From NCBI RefSeq assembly GCF_008629695.1, contig NZ_VWSH01000002.1, forward strand, positions 837,410-901,409: 64,000 nucleotides of DNA. The letters are read 5' to 3'. The DNA comes from Taibaiella lutea. Its GTDB lineage: Bacteria; Bacteroidota; Bacteroidia; Chitinophagales; Chitinophagaceae. The position numbers and the translations under genes are program-made. The notes under the pieces are model-generated. The model was not told where the DNA came from and made no database searches. It was given only the letters and a program-made list of their open reading frames with translations. Positions 1 through 8,592 of the stretch are shown here, piece by piece; position 1 is the first letter of the stretch; each line of letters starts with the position of its first letter.

Positions 1-131
1 AAAATTTCCGCCGTTTTCAAAAACCACAATTCAATTAATTCTTTTGTCGTCCAGGCATCATAAATGGCCTCTTTCGATGCCTGAATATTTATTCTTAATG
101 TGAATCTTGACCAATCATAAGTTGCTGCCAT
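1..131 (-). CDS. SRPBCC (START-like / AHSA1-type) domain protein, N-terminal part only
   Basis: Reading the minus strand from an ATG at 131 gives an open frame of 43 codons that runs off the window edge, so the C-terminal part is missing. The start contains the pattern I-x-A-S-x-E-A-I-Y-D-A-W-T-T, then an E-L-W-F segment. This matches the first strand and helix of the SRPBCC/AHSA1 superfamily, small hydrophobic-cavity proteins; the two complete members at 8106-8531 and 9801-10283 begin alike (A-P-V-E-x-V-W). It lies 42 bp after the stop of the moxR-like gene on the same strand, so it may be the last gene of that operon. The ligand is unknown. Confidence rests on only 43 residues. Confidence 0.6.
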   Translation of the reverse strand, partial: MAATYDWSRFTLRINIQASKEAIYDAWTTKELIELWFLKTAEI

Positions 132-173
132 GACAAAAGATTTTTGGGAATTTGTATTTTTAAATTGGAATAA

Positions 174-1229
174 TTATCGCGGTACCTCTATTTTTCTGAT
201 CAGTTCTGCAATCACATCATCAGTTGTAGCTCCCTCCATTTCTCTTTCAGGCGTTAATGCAATTCTGTGACGCAATACAGCCGGAGCAACGTATTGAATA
301 TCCTCAGGCGTAACGAAATCTCTGCCACGCAATACCGCAATAGCTTTGGATGCATCCAGCAATGCCAAAGATGCACGCGGGGAAGCGCCCAAATACAAAG
401 ACCTGTCGCTTCGGGTAGATACGGTAAGACCGGCTATAAACTCTATTAATTTTGCTTCTACATGTACTTGTTGCACCAGCTTTCTGCAATCATCCAATTG
501 TTTTTTGCTGATAACGGCTTGCAGGTTTTGCAATAATAATTTTCCTTTCTGTGCATGGTGCTCCGAAAGTATTCTTGTTTCCTCAGTAAGAGTAGGGTAG
601 CCCACATTTATTTTAAACAAAAATCTGTCCAGCTGCGCTTCCGGCAAACGATAAGTACCTTCATGTTCCACCGGGTTCTGGGTTGCAAGCACAATGAAAG
701 GAGGCTCGAGCAAATGTGTTTTCCCATCTACGGTAATCTGTCTTTCTTCCATTACTTCAAACAAGGCAGCCTGTGTTTTTGCCGGTGCGCGGTTGATTTC
801 ATCAATCAATACAATATTACTGAAAACGGGGCCTTCCTTGAACGTGAATTTCACTTCCTGCGGATTAAATAAAGCAGTTCCGATAACATCGGATGGCATT
901 AGATCGGGTGTAAACTGGATGCGGCTGAAATCAGCATCGATAAGTTTTGACAATGTTTTTGCCATCAGCGTTTTTGCAACGCCCGGTACGCCTTCAATCA
1001 AAACGTGACCATCGGCTAAAAGTGCCGCCAGCAATAATTCTATAGTTTCATGCTGGCCTACAATAATATCAGAAATAGCATCCTTTATCTTGTCGGTAAT
1101 GTCCTGTAACGGCTGAATTTTAATGCGTGTTTCCATGTAGCTTTCCAATGGTTGTGTGTCATTGGAAAGGTTGGTTGTTTCATTGTTTTCCATCGGGGAT
1201 AGATTGTTATCCAATTCGTTATTTTCCAT
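174..1229 (-). CDS. MoxR-family AAA+ ATPase
   Basis: This is a cytoplasmic MoxR-type AAA+ ATPase, a chaperone-like class thought to help activate or assemble partner proteins, often von Willebrand-type ones, at the envelope. Using the ATG at 1229, the protein has 351 residues. Visible motifs are Walker A G-V-P-G-V-A-K-T (about residues 80-87), Walker B V-L-I-D-E-I-N-R, the A-T-Q-N-P sensor and L-D-R-F. The first 40 residues are an Asn-rich, poorly conserved extension. A longer frame could begin at 1283, but that would run deep into the upstream gene. The chosen start overlaps the upstream stop by 11 bp, which suggests translational coupling with the DUF4350 gene. The usual DUF58 partner is not seen before the window edge. 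Confidence 0.9.
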   Translation of the reverse strand: MENNELDNNLSPMENNETTNLSNDTQPLESYMETRIKIQPLQDITDKIKDAISDIIVGQHETIELLLAALLADGHVLIEGVPGVAKTLMAKTLSKLIDADFSRIQFTPDLMPSDVIGTALFNPQEVKFTFKEGPVFSNIVLIDEINRAPAKTQAALFEVMEERQITVDGKTHLLEPPFIVLATQNPVEHEGTYRLPEAQLDRFLFKINVGYPTLTEETRILSEHHAQKGKLLLQNLQAVISKKQLDDCRKLVQQVHVEAKLIEFIAGLTVSTRSDRSLYLGASPRASLALLDASKAIAVLRGRDFVTPEDIQYVAPAVLRHRIALTPEREMEGATTDDVIAELIRKIEVPR

Positions 1230-2412
1230 TATAAAATTCTTGAATTTGGGTGTATAAAGCAAATAAAAATGCCTCATCAACACCCTGACGGTCCTGAACC
1301 ATTTTTATATTGTAAATCAAACTGTCTGTTTTTGCCATTTCAATGCCTGACTTGGAAGAAAGTAACCTCACAAATTCTGCATCCAGCATATTCGTATTAA
1401 GGTAGTAGTGGCTTCTTACAAATTCCAGAAAATGCTGAATCATTTTTTCAGCAAGGTTTTCGTGGTTTTTATTATTGTAATATAATCTTCCTATTGTTTC
1501 TGTAAACGCTACAGAAGTGTTTTCATTCTGTTTTATTACCGGAATCATTTTCTGTTTGCGTTTCATTTCGAAAATCAGATAAATTCCCATAGTAAACAGG
1601 ATAAGCCAGAAGGCCGTTGCTGTGGCTTTATTGCGCAGCAGCACACTAAAATCGCTTGTACTTATTTCTCTTGAGCGAAAAGATATTAGATAGATGTTGC
1701 TGATGGGTTCGTCTACAAAACCGAAAACGCCTTTCAGGTAATCGATATTATTTCCCTGCAATAAAAAATAATTGGAAAATGCTATGGGCGCAGCATGCAG
1801 CATCAGCCTTCCTTTGCCGTTACCAAAGACTATAAAATTTGATTTTTTAAATTGGTTGGTGCCTAATGTATAAAAATAAGACCTGGCAGTATCCGTGTTT
1901 TCAAATTGCTGTAATATGCTATAGTATTTACTTTTATAATTGTAAACCTCCGGTTCATGTTTCTCTTTGCTGAGATAAATCTGCTGTATGGTATCGGTAA
2001 CAGATTCATTGAAATATATACGTAACGCTAACTTATCCAGCAATACTTCATCAAAATGATTGGATGATAACAATACCTGATTTCCCTGTTCGACAAATGA
2101 AACAAGAGAGTCAATTTCATCATCATTAAAATTAAGATGGTCGCCTACTAAAAATATCAGCGAATGCTGACTGTTCTTTCTTAAAGAATAGCCCAGATTA
2201 TTAAGCCTTAATGAAGGGCTCAGCGTTTCTATCTTTGCATGAGGAAACATCAAAGGAATGGCGCGGTAAGTCAAATCAAGGCTGAATGGATTTTTTGTAA
2301 TGTTTTGATAATCCATTGTCCAATCGGTTTTCTTCTTCATGCCCTTCCTGATGCATCCCGAAAACAGGAGCATCAATATCAGAAACGGCAAACAGAAAGA
2401 TTTAAAACGCAT
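1219..2412 (-). CDS. DUF4350-type lipoprotein of the MoxR cluster
   Basis: This gene encodes a 397-residue membrane-associated protein. The first ATG is at 2412; an in-frame TTG three codons earlier is less likely. The N-terminus is a lipoprotein signal (hydrophobic stretch, then L-F-S-G-C), so an outer- or inner-membrane lipoprotein is expected. A second hydrophobic segment lies near residues 265-285 (A-F-W-L-I-L-F-T-M-G-I-Y-L-I-F). The middle part (L-I-F-L-V-G-D-H, then V-E-Q-G-N-Q-V-L-L-S-S) resembles the GATase-like fold of DUF4350 proteins, which sit between DUF4129 and MoxR genes in many Bacteroidota. Here it lies 29 bp after the DUF4129 gene and overlaps the moxR-like gene, so the three form one operon. 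The biochemical role is unknown. Confidence 0.75.
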   Translation of the reverse strand: MRFKSFCLPFLILMLLFSGCIRKGMKKKTDWTMDYQNITKNPFSLDLTYRAIPLMFPHAKIETLSPSLRLNNLGYSLRKNSQHSLIFLVGDHLNFNDDEIDSLVSFVEQGNQVLLSSNHFDEVLLDKLALRIYFNESVTDTIQQIYLSKEKHEPEVYNYKSKYYSILQQFENTDTARSYFYTLGTNQFKKSNFIVFGNGKGRLMLHAAPIAFSNYFLLQGNNIDYLKGVFGFVDEPISNIYLISFRSREISTSDFSVLLRNKATATAFWLILFTMGIYLIFEMKRKQKMIPVIKQNENTSVAFTETIGRLYYNNKNHENLAEKMIQHFLEFVRSHYYLNTNMLDAEFVRLLSSKSGIEMAKTDSLIYNIKMVQDRQGVDEAFLFALYTQIQEFYNGK

Positions 2413-2441
2413 CGGGTACAATTCAATAAATAAATAAATAA

Positions 2442-3290
2442 TTAATAATTCAGTTCTCTTTTGATACCGGCAACCATTTGCTGATAGTTTTCAAAGAAAG
2501 GCTTTTCAATATCGAAACCGCCATACCAGGCATATTCATATTCTCTCGTAAGCTGCATTACAGGCTTGTAAAAGTTTGTGCCTTTCAGTTCATAAACATA
2601 TTGATAGTTGGTTTTAGCCACCTGAAAGTTTATCTTTTCTTTTTCCTGCAGCATCATCAGTAAATAGCGATAGCTGTATCTCAGCGCAAGGCGATAATTG
2701 CCTGTCTGCGCAGCCATATTTATTTCTTTTTCCCAATCATCGGGAATATGATTTTCATCGTCTGTGTCTTGCTGTAAAAGGTTTTTATCTTTTTTTGAAA
2801 AAAAGATATTCCCGTTTAGCTGGAATATCCTGAAGATGAGGACCAGCACTATAAGGACTACAATTACTATTATAATCACTTTTCCGGCAGCAGAACCTAT
2901 AAAGTCGAAAATAGCCTGGAACATGCGTTCCCACCAACCCGGTTTATATTCTTGTGGCGGTTTTATTTCTTCTTTTTCATCTTCGTAATTAAATGCAGGG
3001 TCTTGGGTCAGCTTATTCCAGTCTGCGTTTGAAATATTTCTTTTTACAGGTGCAGGAGCTGTATTTGCTTCGTAAAAATGGGCTTCGTTATAGCTGTAAT
3101 CTTCTTCAGCCGGGGCATCTTCCTGTGCTAATTCATTATCAGGTGTGGTTGCATCATAAGAATCATCCTGATCAGATAAAGAATCCTGTGTGGAAGAATA
3201 AGGAGATTGCCAGGCAAAGGCCGTTTGCCGGCATAAACAGAAATTTAAAAAAAGGAAAACTATAAATATAGTTTTTAAAAAACGGCTCAT
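2442..3290 (-). CDS. DUF4129 domain membrane protein
   Basis: The product has 282 residues. It carries an N-terminal signal peptide (hydrophobic core, cleavage probably after A-F-A), then a long acidic low-complexity stretch rich in D, E and Y (about residues 30-105). A single transmembrane helix follows (V-I-I-I-V-I-V-V-L-I-V-L-V-L-I, about 138-160), then a cytoplasmic C-terminal domain containing N-Y-R-L-A-L-R-Y-S-Y-R-Y-L-L. That last part matches DUF4129, a helical domain common in MoxR operons. It is the first gene of the minus-strand operon DUF4129-DUF4350-MoxR. The role is likely envelope-related; no enzymatic motif is visible. Confidence 0.8.
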   Translation of the reverse strand: MSRFLKTIFIVFLFLNFCLCRQTAFAWQSPYSSTQDSLSDQDDSYDATTPDNELAQEDAPAEEDYSYNEAHFYEANTAPAPVKRNISNADWNKLTQDPAFNYEDEKEEIKPPQEYKPGWWERMFQAIFDFIGSAAGKVIIIVIVVLIVLVLIFRIFQLNGNIFFSKKDKNLLQQDTDDENHIPDDWEKEINMAAQTGNYRLALRYSYRYLLMMLQEKEKINFQVAKTNYQYVYELKGTNFYKPVMQLTREYEYAWYGGFDIEKPFFENYQQMVAGIKRELNY

Positions 3291-3361
3291 AGCATGTTAA
3301 AGATAGGGAACGGTCATTAGCCGACAAAAAATAGGAAGCAATTTTTATTCCGGAAATAAAT

Positions 3362-4147
3362 TTACGCTTGCGATTTTCCCATCGCCGCCAATTTCATTTC
3401 CGTTGCTTTTTCTTTTCCTACGTATTTTTCAATGCCTGCTTCTAAAACATAAATAACAGGAGTAAGGATAACAGCCATTACAACTTTGTAGGAATAATTG
3501 ACAAGGCCAACAGCCAGGACAAGTTGCCAGCTCCAGTTACCGCCAATTTTAAAGGCAATAAACAATACAATGAAACTGTCTATTAATTGAGAAACTACAG
3601 TAGAGCCCGTAGAACGGAGCCAATTATATTTTTCGCCTGTTCTCTTTTTTATTTTGTGAAAAATATAAACATCTACAAACTGGCTGAAAAGAAAGGCTAC
3701 GATGCTTCCGAAAATAATCCACATACCTTGTCCGAAAACAGCAGAAAACCCCGCTTGCATATCCGGGACTCCTTCTGCTGCTTTACTCCCTGTCCAGAAG
3801 CCTTTATCTGCCGGTACGTGAATAGCAAGATAGAACATCACAAATGCATACATAATCAGTATAACTGCCGTGTATGAAATTCTTTTAACAGCTTTTGGGC
3901 CATAATATTCATTTACAACATCCGTCAGTACAAATTCCAATGGCCAGAGTAATACACCGCAGGTCATGGTAAATGACAATCCCGATTGGCCGAATAATGT
4001 AAAGTGAGAAACAGGCAATCCCAGAAATTGTTCCAGAGAGAATAACTTACCGCCTATGCATTCCGCAATTAAAGCATTGGCAACAAAAAAGGCCGTAAGC
4101 GAAAGGAATAATTTAAAAGGTTTGTCCGATAAAATTTTATGAATCAT
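3362..4147 (-). CDS. yhhQ: Queuosine precursor transporter (VUT / YhhQ family)
   Basis: This 261-residue polytopic membrane protein belongs to the YhhQ/VUT (DUF165) family, which imports queuosine precursors (preQ0, preQ1) for tRNA modification. The ATG at 4147 is preferred; a TTG eight codons upstream is in frame but less likely. Six hydrophobic segments can be seen. Family features include N-A-L-I-A-E-C-I-G-G-K near the N-terminus, W-P-L-E-F-V-L-T-D-V-V-N-E-Y-Y-G, and S-Q-F-V-D-V-Y-I-F. It stands alone between the DUF4129 operon and the tRNA cluster. The gene's last 11 codons contain several charged residues predicted to be cytoplasmic. The tRNA-Tyr at 4830 is a queuosine target by anticodon (GTA), a link that is biochemical and not evidence of co-regulation. 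Confidence 0.88.
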   Translation of the reverse strand: MIHKILSDKPFKLFLSLTAFFVANALIAECIGGKLFSLEQFLGLPVSHFTLFGQSGLSFTMTCGVLLWPLEFVLTDVVNEYYGPKAVKRISYTAVILIMYAFVMFYLAIHVPADKGFWTGSKAAEGVPDMQAGFSAVFGQGMWIIFGSIVAFLFSQFVDVYIFHKIKKRTGEKYNWLRSTGSTVVSQLIDSFIVLFIAFKIGGNWSWQLVLAVGLVNYSYKVVMAVILTPVIYVLEAGIEKYVGKEKATEMKLAAMGKSQA

Positions 4148-4281
4148 ATTGTTCCGGTTTATAGTTGTCAAAAGTACATTCTAATCCACAAAGATTATGG
4201 CGAAAAAGTTAAGAAGAAAACGATGCTTTTAAACAAAATCGGAACGCTACAGAAAATTTTCAAAAAAAATCCATCAAGAAT

Positions 4282-4312
4282 TTTGTAGAATAAAAATAGA
4301 ACGCTAATGTTG
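4282..4312 (+). promoter_or_regulatory. Promoter of the first tRNA-Thr(TGT) copy
   Basis: TTTG at 4282-4285, a 19-bp spacer and TAATGTTG at 4305-4312 give a near-consensus Bacteroidota promoter (TTTG / TAnnTTTG). It lies about 75 bp before the tRNA. Confidence 0.55.
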
Positions 4313-4385
4313 CACTCCCGAAGCAAAACGATAACAAATAATTGTTTAGCAACGGTAATCAGTTCTTTGCAAAAAGAAATATAAG

Positions 4386-4458
4386 GCCACTTTAGCTCAG
4401 CTGGTAGAGCAACTGATTTGTAATCAGTAGGTCGCTGGTTCGATCCCGGCAAGTGGCT
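4386..4458 (+). tRNA. tRNA-Thr (anticodon TGT), copy 1
   Basis: The 73-nt cloverleaf has acceptor arms GCCACTT / AAGTGGC, a D arm, an anticodon stem CTGAT / ATCAG around the loop TTGTA with anticodon TGT, and a T arm CTGG-TTCGATC-CCGG. The discriminator base is T and CCA is not encoded. It is identical in sequence to the copy at 4690-4762. Confidence 0.97.
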
Positions 4459-4581
4459 CTTTTTTGATGATTTTAAATGTTGGATTTTGAGTTTCTGATG
4501 AATCATTTGCTACTCAAAATCAATCGTTTAAAACCAAAAGTCAAGGTTCTTAATAAATTTCAAAAAAACTTTTAAAAGAAG

Positions 4582-4612
4582 TTTGCAGAATCAAAATAAG
4601 CCCCTACCTTTG
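4582..4612 (+). promoter_or_regulatory. Promoter of the second tRNA-Thr copy and the tRNA-tuf operon
   Basis: TTTG at 4582-4585, 19 bp, then TACCTTTG at 4605-4612, a perfect match to the Bacteroidota -33/-7 consensus. It lies exactly 300 bp after the equivalent promoter at 4282. It probably drives the four tRNAs and tuf. Confidence 0.7.
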
Positions 4613-4689
4613 CACTCCCAACGCAAACAGAGCAACGCTCTGTAAGCAGATTAAGGGAAAGAGTTCTTTGTAAAAATGAATAATAAAAG

Positions 4690-4762
4690 GCCACTTTAGC
4701 TCAGCTGGTAGAGCAACTGATTTGTAATCAGTAGGTCGCTGGTTCGATCCCGGCAAGTGGCT
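4690..4762 (+). tRNA. tRNA-Thr (anticodon TGT), copy 2
   Basis: This is a second 73-nt gene, identical to the one at 4386-4458, with anticodon TGT. It probably arose by tandem duplication of a unit of about 300 bp that included the promoter. Confidence 0.97.
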
Positions 4763-4829
4763 CTTTTTTTGTGAATTGATAATGGTGGACTGTGAATAAA
4801 TTTTACGATTCACAATTGACAATTCACAA

Positions 4830-4912
4830 GGGTAGTTGGCCGAGTGGTTAAAGGCGGCAGACTGTAAATCTGCTCACGTACGTGTACGGAGGTTCGAATC
4901 CTTCACTGCCCA
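4830..4912 (+). tRNA. tRNA-Tyr (anticodon GTA)
   Basis: An 83-nt class II tRNA with a long variable arm. Acceptor arms are GGGTAGT / ACTGCCC. The anticodon stem GCAGA / TCTGC encloses loop CTGTAAA, so the anticodon is GTA. The discriminator is A and CCA is not encoded. Confidence 0.97.
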
Positions 4913-5002
4913 CATTTTTAAATTTTGAATGCCTGATTTTAAATTTTGAATGGATAGAAAAAAATATTCAAAGCCAATAATCAAAAATTCAGAATTAGTT
5001 AA

Positions 5003-5075
5003 GCGGAAGTAGCTCAATTGGTAGAGCGATAGCCTTCCAAGCTATAGGTCGCGAGTTCGAGCCTCGTCTTCCGCT
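5003..5075 (+). tRNA. tRNA-Gly (anticodon TCC)
   Basis: A 73-nt cloverleaf with acceptor arms GCGGAAG / CTTCCGC and anticodon stem ATAGC / GCTAT around CTTCCAA, giving anticodon TCC. The discriminator is T. Confidence 0.97.
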
Positions 5076-5165
5076 CAGAGATTTGATTATTTGAATTGAT
5101 AAATGGTTGTAATTGTTAATCTGATTAAAACGATTTAGCAAAACCACCATTTAGCAATTCAAAAA

Positions 5166-5237
<72 letters not shown>

Positions 5238-5301
5238 CATAGAATTTAGTAATAATTACACTCTATATTTTAATAAAAACTTCTTTTAAAAAAGAATAAC
5301 A

Positions 5302-6489
5302 ATGGCAAAAGAGACCTTTAAAAGGGAGAAACCCCACGTAAACATTGGTACCATTGGTCACGTCGATCATGGTAAAACCACATTGACTGCAGCTATTAGT
5401 ACGGTATTAGCGTCTAAAGGTTTGGCTGAGAAAAAAGATTACGATGCAATTGATAACGCTCCTGAAGAAAGAGAGCGTGGTATTACAATCAACACTGCAC
5501 ACGTTGAATATCAAACATTAAATCGTCACTATGCACACGTTGACTGTCCAGGTCACGCGGATTATGTGAAGAACATGATTACAGGTGCTGCTCAAATGGA
5601 CGGTGCTATCTTGGTTGTTGCAGCTACAGATGGTCCGATGCCACAAACTAAAGAGCACATCCTTCTTGCACGTCAGGTAGGTGTTCCTCGTATCGTTGTT
5701 TTCATGAACAAAGTTGACTTGGTTGACGATCCTGAAATCCTTGAATTAGTTGAGCTTGAAATTCGCGAATTATTGAGCAAAAACGATTTCGACGGTGATA
5801 ACACTCCAATCATCCAAGGTTCTGCTCTTGCAGGTTTGAACGGTGAGCCGGCTGGTATTAAAGCTATCGAAGATTTGATGGATGCAGTTGATGAATACAT
5901 TCCATTACCTCCACGTCCGGTTGATCAACCATTCTTGATGTCAGTAGAAGACGTATTCACTATCACTGGTCGTGGTACTGTTGCTACTGGTCGTATCGAG
6001 CGCGGTGTTATCACTGTAGGTGACAACGTTGAAATCGTTGGTTTCAATGAGTCTCCATTGACTTCTACTTGTACAGGTGTTGAGATGTTCAAAAAATTAT
6101 TGGATCGTGGTGAAGCAGGTGATAACGCAGGTCTGTTGTTACGTGGTATCGATAAGAAAGATATCCGTCGCGGTATGGTAATCTGTGCTCCTAAATCAAT
6201 CACTCCTCACACTGAATTTAAAGGTGAAGTTTACGTTTTAGGTAAAGATGAAGGTGGTCGTCATACTCCATTCTTCAACAAATACCGTCCTCAGTTCTAT
6301 TTCCGTACTACAGACGTAACTGGTGAGTGCTTGTTACCTGAAGGTGTTGAAATGGTAATGCCTGGTGATAACGTTTCTTTGACTGTTAAATTAATCGCTC
6401 CAATCGCGATGGATAAAGGTCTTAAATTCGCTATCCGTGAAGGTGGCCGTACAGTAGGTGCTGGTCAGGTTACTGAAATCATCAAATAA
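5302..6489 (+). CDS. tuf: Elongation factor Tu
   Basis: This is EF-Tu, the GTPase that delivers aminoacyl-tRNA to the ribosome. The 395 residues match the usual family length. The G1 motif G-H-V-D-H-G-K-T lies at residues 19-26, followed by D-C-P-G-H and N-K-V-D. The C-terminal barrels follow, with [13 protein letters not shown] and the [10 protein letters not shown] end. The gene closes a Thr-Tyr-Gly-Thr tRNA string, the arrangement also known for tufB in E. coli. Codon choice is narrower than in the neighbours (GGT, CGT, GTT and ATC are favoured), as expected for a very highly expressed gene. A strong terminator follows at once, so the usual downstream tRNA-Trp/secE/nusG block is not linked here. 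Confidence 0.99.
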   Translation: MAKETFKREKPHVNIGTIGHVDHGKTTLTAAISTVLASKGLAEKKDYDAIDNAPEERERGITINTAHVEYQTLNRHYAHVDCPGHADYVKNMITGAAQMDGAILVVAATDGPMPQTKEHILLARQVGVPRIVVFMNKVDLVDDPEILELVELEIRELLSKNDFDGDNTPIIQGSALAGLNGEPAGIKAIEDLMDAVDEYIPLPPRPVDQPFLMSVEDVFTITGRGTVATGRIERGVITVGDNVEIVGFNESPLTSTCTGVEMFKKLLDRGEAGDNAGLLLRGIDKKDIRRGMVICAPKSITPHTEFKGEVYVLGKDEGGRHTPFFNKYRPQFYFRTTDVTGECLLPEGVEMVMPGDNVSLTVKLIAPIAMDKGLKFAIREGGRTVGAGQVTEIIK

Positions 6490-6520
6490 GATTTACTACG
6501 GTAAAGATTAATATTGAAAA

Positions 6521-6547
6521 GTCCCGAAGCAATTCGGGACTTTTTTT
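6521..6547 (+). terminator. Rho-independent terminator of tuf
   Basis: An 8-bp stem GTCCCGAA / TTCGGGAC with loop GCAA, followed by seven T (6541-6547). It starts 32 bp after the tuf stop. Confidence 0.92.
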
Positions 6548-6569
6548 ATACATTCCGTCTTATCTTTTT

Positions 6570-6577
6570 TAATTTTG
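6570..6577 (+). promoter_or_regulatory. -7 element for the acyltransferase gene at 6586
   Basis: TAATTTTG fits TAnnTTTG perfectly. It ends only eight bases before the ATG, so the transcript would have almost no leader. No clear -33 element is present. Confidence 0.4.
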
Positions 6578-6585
6578 GCTCCTTG

Positions 6586-7695
6586 ATGGAAAATCGAATA
6601 ACAACAAGCCCCCGCCTGGCTTATCTGGACTCTGTAAGAGGGATAGCAGCCTTGATGGTAGTTTTTGGACATTTTATAAATTGGAAATATGGTGACTATC
6701 GCTCCATTAAATTTGCTTCCATTTTATTCAATGGCAATGATGCTGTTGCTTTCTTTTTCGTTTTAAGCGGGATGGTATTATCCTATCCATATGTTCAGCT
6801 CGGGAAAAAGCTTGATATTGGAAAATTCTATGTGAATCGTATTTTCAGAATTTTTCCTGCATTTTGGATTGCACTTTTAATAAATGCTTTGTATGCATCT
6901 TTTTGGATGATTGCACCCTCCTCTTTAAATTGGGTTGATGTATTTGTCCTGAATAAATCCGAATTCTGGAATGAGGCTTTGCTGATAAGAGGATATAACA
7001 AATTTTATTTGCCAGGTTGGACCCTGACAATAGAAATCTGCTTCTCATTTTTGATGCCTTTTCTGATATTAATTCCAAGATACGACAGGAGATTATTGCC
7101 ATGGCTTTTGTTTGCATCTTTTTTGACTATTAATATTACCGGCTTCTTTTTATTTCATTTTGTACTCGGAATTTTTCTTTCTTTCTACTTTGTTGAAATC
7201 CAACAAAAAGAATTTAAGCAAACCTGGTATTATAAATACAGGGTTCCTCTGCTTATAATTGCTGCATTATTCTTTTCATTAAGGCAAATAGTCCGGATTT
7301 CACCTTTGGGTTCTACATTGGAATATGCGATGAATGTTCTGAAAGTGGATTTCTTTATTTTTTCAGGTCTTGCAGCTTTTATATTCCTTGCTTTTCTCAT
7401 TCACTTCAAAAATGTCCAGCGATTTTTTGAACACCCCATTTTGTTGTTTTATGGTAGGATCTCCTACGGCATCTATCTGATGCACTGGGTATTTGTATGG
7501 GCAATTGGCGACTATTGGGAAACTGTGATATTACCGATGTTCAGCAATTGGCAGTACGCTTTTTTTTCCATGCTGTTCCTGTGTTTTGTTGTCACCACCA
7601 TTACAGCTACACTACTGCATTATTTTGTAGAATTGCCACTTATAAAAATAGGTAAACGCGTGGCAGGCAGGATGAAAGAAACGATAACCATATAA
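6586..7695 (+). CDS. Acyltransferase-3 family membrane protein (OafA-like)
   Basis: A 369-residue integral membrane protein of the acyltransferase-3 family, whose members O-acylate surface sugars or other envelope molecules. The ATG at 6586 places the family start R-L-A-Y-L-D-S-V-R-G-I-A-A-L-M-V-V-F-G-H at residues 9-28; a longer frame from a TTG at 6514 would begin before the tuf terminator. About ten hydrophobic segments follow, with F-V-L-S-G and W-T-L-T-I-E as family marks, and the catalytic-type His is in V-V-F-G-H. The C-terminal segment has S-Y-G-I-Y-L-M-H-W-V. The substrate cannot be read from the sequence. It seems to be a single-gene unit. A second family member lies at 8687. Confidence 0.88.
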   Translation: MENRITTSPRLAYLDSVRGIAALMVVFGHFINWKYGDYRSIKFASILFNGNDAVAFFFVLSGMVLSYPYVQLGKKLDIGKFYVNRIFRIFPAFWIALLINALYASFWMIAPSSLNWVDVFVLNKSEFWNEALLIRGYNKFYLPGWTLTIEICFSFLMPFLILIPRYDRRLLPWLLFASFLTINITGFFLFHFVLGIFLSFYFVEIQQKEFKQTWYYKYRVPLLIIAALFFSLRQIVRISPLGSTLEYAMNVLKVDFFIFSGLAAFIFLAFLIHFKNVQRFFEHPILLFYGRISYGIYLMHWVFVWAIGDYWETVILPMFSNWQYAFFSMLFLCFVVTTITATLLHYFVELPLIKIGKRVAGRMKETITI

Positions 7696-7738
7696 CCTGC
7701 AAATCTTATTTTTTTTAGAGTAAAAACGATAGTTGTTT

Positions 7739-7746
7739 TAAATTTG
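7739..7746 (+). promoter_or_regulatory. -7 element for the 84-aa gene at 7751
   Basis: TAAATTTG matches TAnnTTTG and ends four bases before the ATG, which suggests an almost leaderless message. No convincing -33 element is seen. Confidence 0.4.
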
Positions 7747-7750
7747 CAAC

Positions 7751-8005
7751 ATGGAACAAATGACCACACAATTAATAACCGCCCTTTCTTTAACAGAAGA
7801 TAAAGGCTTGCAGAAAGACAGAGTATATTTGTTTTCGCTGCAGGTTTCCAACGAAGGCGTTATAAGGATTATTACAACAGATGATATTGAGGTTTATTAC
7901 GGAAGCATACACGATTTCCTTATTTCGTGGGCTAAGATCAGTAGCCTTGGCTGGGCAAATGACAAAGAAACTTTCCAGAAAATGCTGGAAGAATTGAAAG
8001 GTTGA
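7751..8005 (+). CDS. Small conserved-looking hypothetical protein (84 aa)
   Basis: The family is not recognised. The protein is soluble, with no signal peptide or transmembrane stretch. It looks like a small alpha/beta fold: a strand-rich middle (V-Y-L-F-S-L-Q-V, V-I-R-I-I-T-T) and a helical end (K-E-T-F-Q-K-M-L-E-E-L). A perfect -7 element directly before the ATG and a strong palindromic terminator after the stop support a real gene. It is transcribed alone. Confidence 0.6.
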   Translation: MEQMTTQLITALSLTEDKGLQKDRVYLFSLQVSNEGVIRIITTDDIEVYYGSIHDFLISWAKISSLGWANDKETFQKMLEELKG

Positions 8006-8044
8006 TTTTTCAAGATTTTACTTTATTGTTTATTATTGCTATCA

Positions 8045-8077
8045 AGATTTGTCAACTTTTAGAAAGTTGACAAATCT
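8045..8077. terminator. 15-bp perfect palindrome, bidirectional terminator
   Basis: A perfect 15-bp inverted repeat around a 3-nt loop: GATTTGTCAACTTT (8046-8059) against AAAGTTGACAAATC (8063-8076), extended by one A-T pair. It lies between two convergent genes. The AT-rich GTCAACTTT-type arm is a kind of intergenic palindrome I associate with Bacteroidota genomes. Confidence 0.7.
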
Positions 8078-8105
8078 ATAAATTGACAAACCTTGGTGAA
8101 AACCC

Positions 8106-8531
8106 TTATTCCTCCACAAATTCCTTCAACCCCTTACCAATAATATAAGTCCAGCCCTCCACAAAATTCGATTTTGCAAATGCCTCTATCGGAGGGAAGG
8201 TTTCGAGGCCTGTATGCGTAAGTTTGATGTGTGTTTTATCTCCCTCAGCACTTAATTCGAATGTCACAAAAGAATTACCCTCATAACCATCATAACGCCA
8301 GCTATGTGTTAGTTTCTTTTGGGGAACAAGTTCTGTAATCTTGCATTTATGCAGATATTCTTCTCCTTTCTTTCCTTTGCCTATAAATTCAAATTCAAAA
8401 CCAACTTCCGGTTTGAAATCGGGAATATCAAAATACCATTCCTTCATTTGTGCTTTATCTGTTAAAGCTTTCCAGACCTTTTCGACTGGTGCGTTATAAG
8501 TCCGTTCGATAATAATAGGCTGTTGTTCCAT
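8106..8531 (-). CDS. SRPBCC / AHSA1-type protein
   Basis: A soluble 141-residue single-domain protein of the SRPBCC superfamily (AHSA1-like, often called an activator of Hsp90 ATPase homologue). It opens with I-I-I-E-R-T-Y-N-A-P-V-E-K-V-W-K-A-L-T-D, then E-W-Y-F-D, G-x-E-F-E-F, W-R-Y-D-G-Y-E-G and the C-terminal helix F-V-E-G-W-T-Y-I-I-G-K-G-L-K-E-F. The fold carries a deep ligand pocket; the ligand is unknown. It is transcribed away from the acyltransferase at 8687, and no ArsR gene is next to it, unlike the related gene at 9801. Confidence 0.85.
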   Translation of the reverse strand: MEQQPIIIERTYNAPVEKVWKALTDKAQMKEWYFDIPDFKPEVGFEFEFIGKGKKGEEYLHKCKITELVPQKKLTHSWRYDGYEGNSFVTFELSAEGDKTHIKLTHTGLETFPPIEAFAKSNFVEGWTYIIGKGLKEFVEE

Positions 8532-8592
8532 TGTTTAATTTTTAAAATGTTGAAGATTGGTTTAAATAAATAAATGATTTTATGACCAGGAT

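Noticed and set aside
4195-4822. Minus-strand open frames of 103 and 72 aa overlapping the tRNA-Thr genes
   Set aside because: They read antisense through tRNAs and share the same peptide only because the tRNAs are identical.
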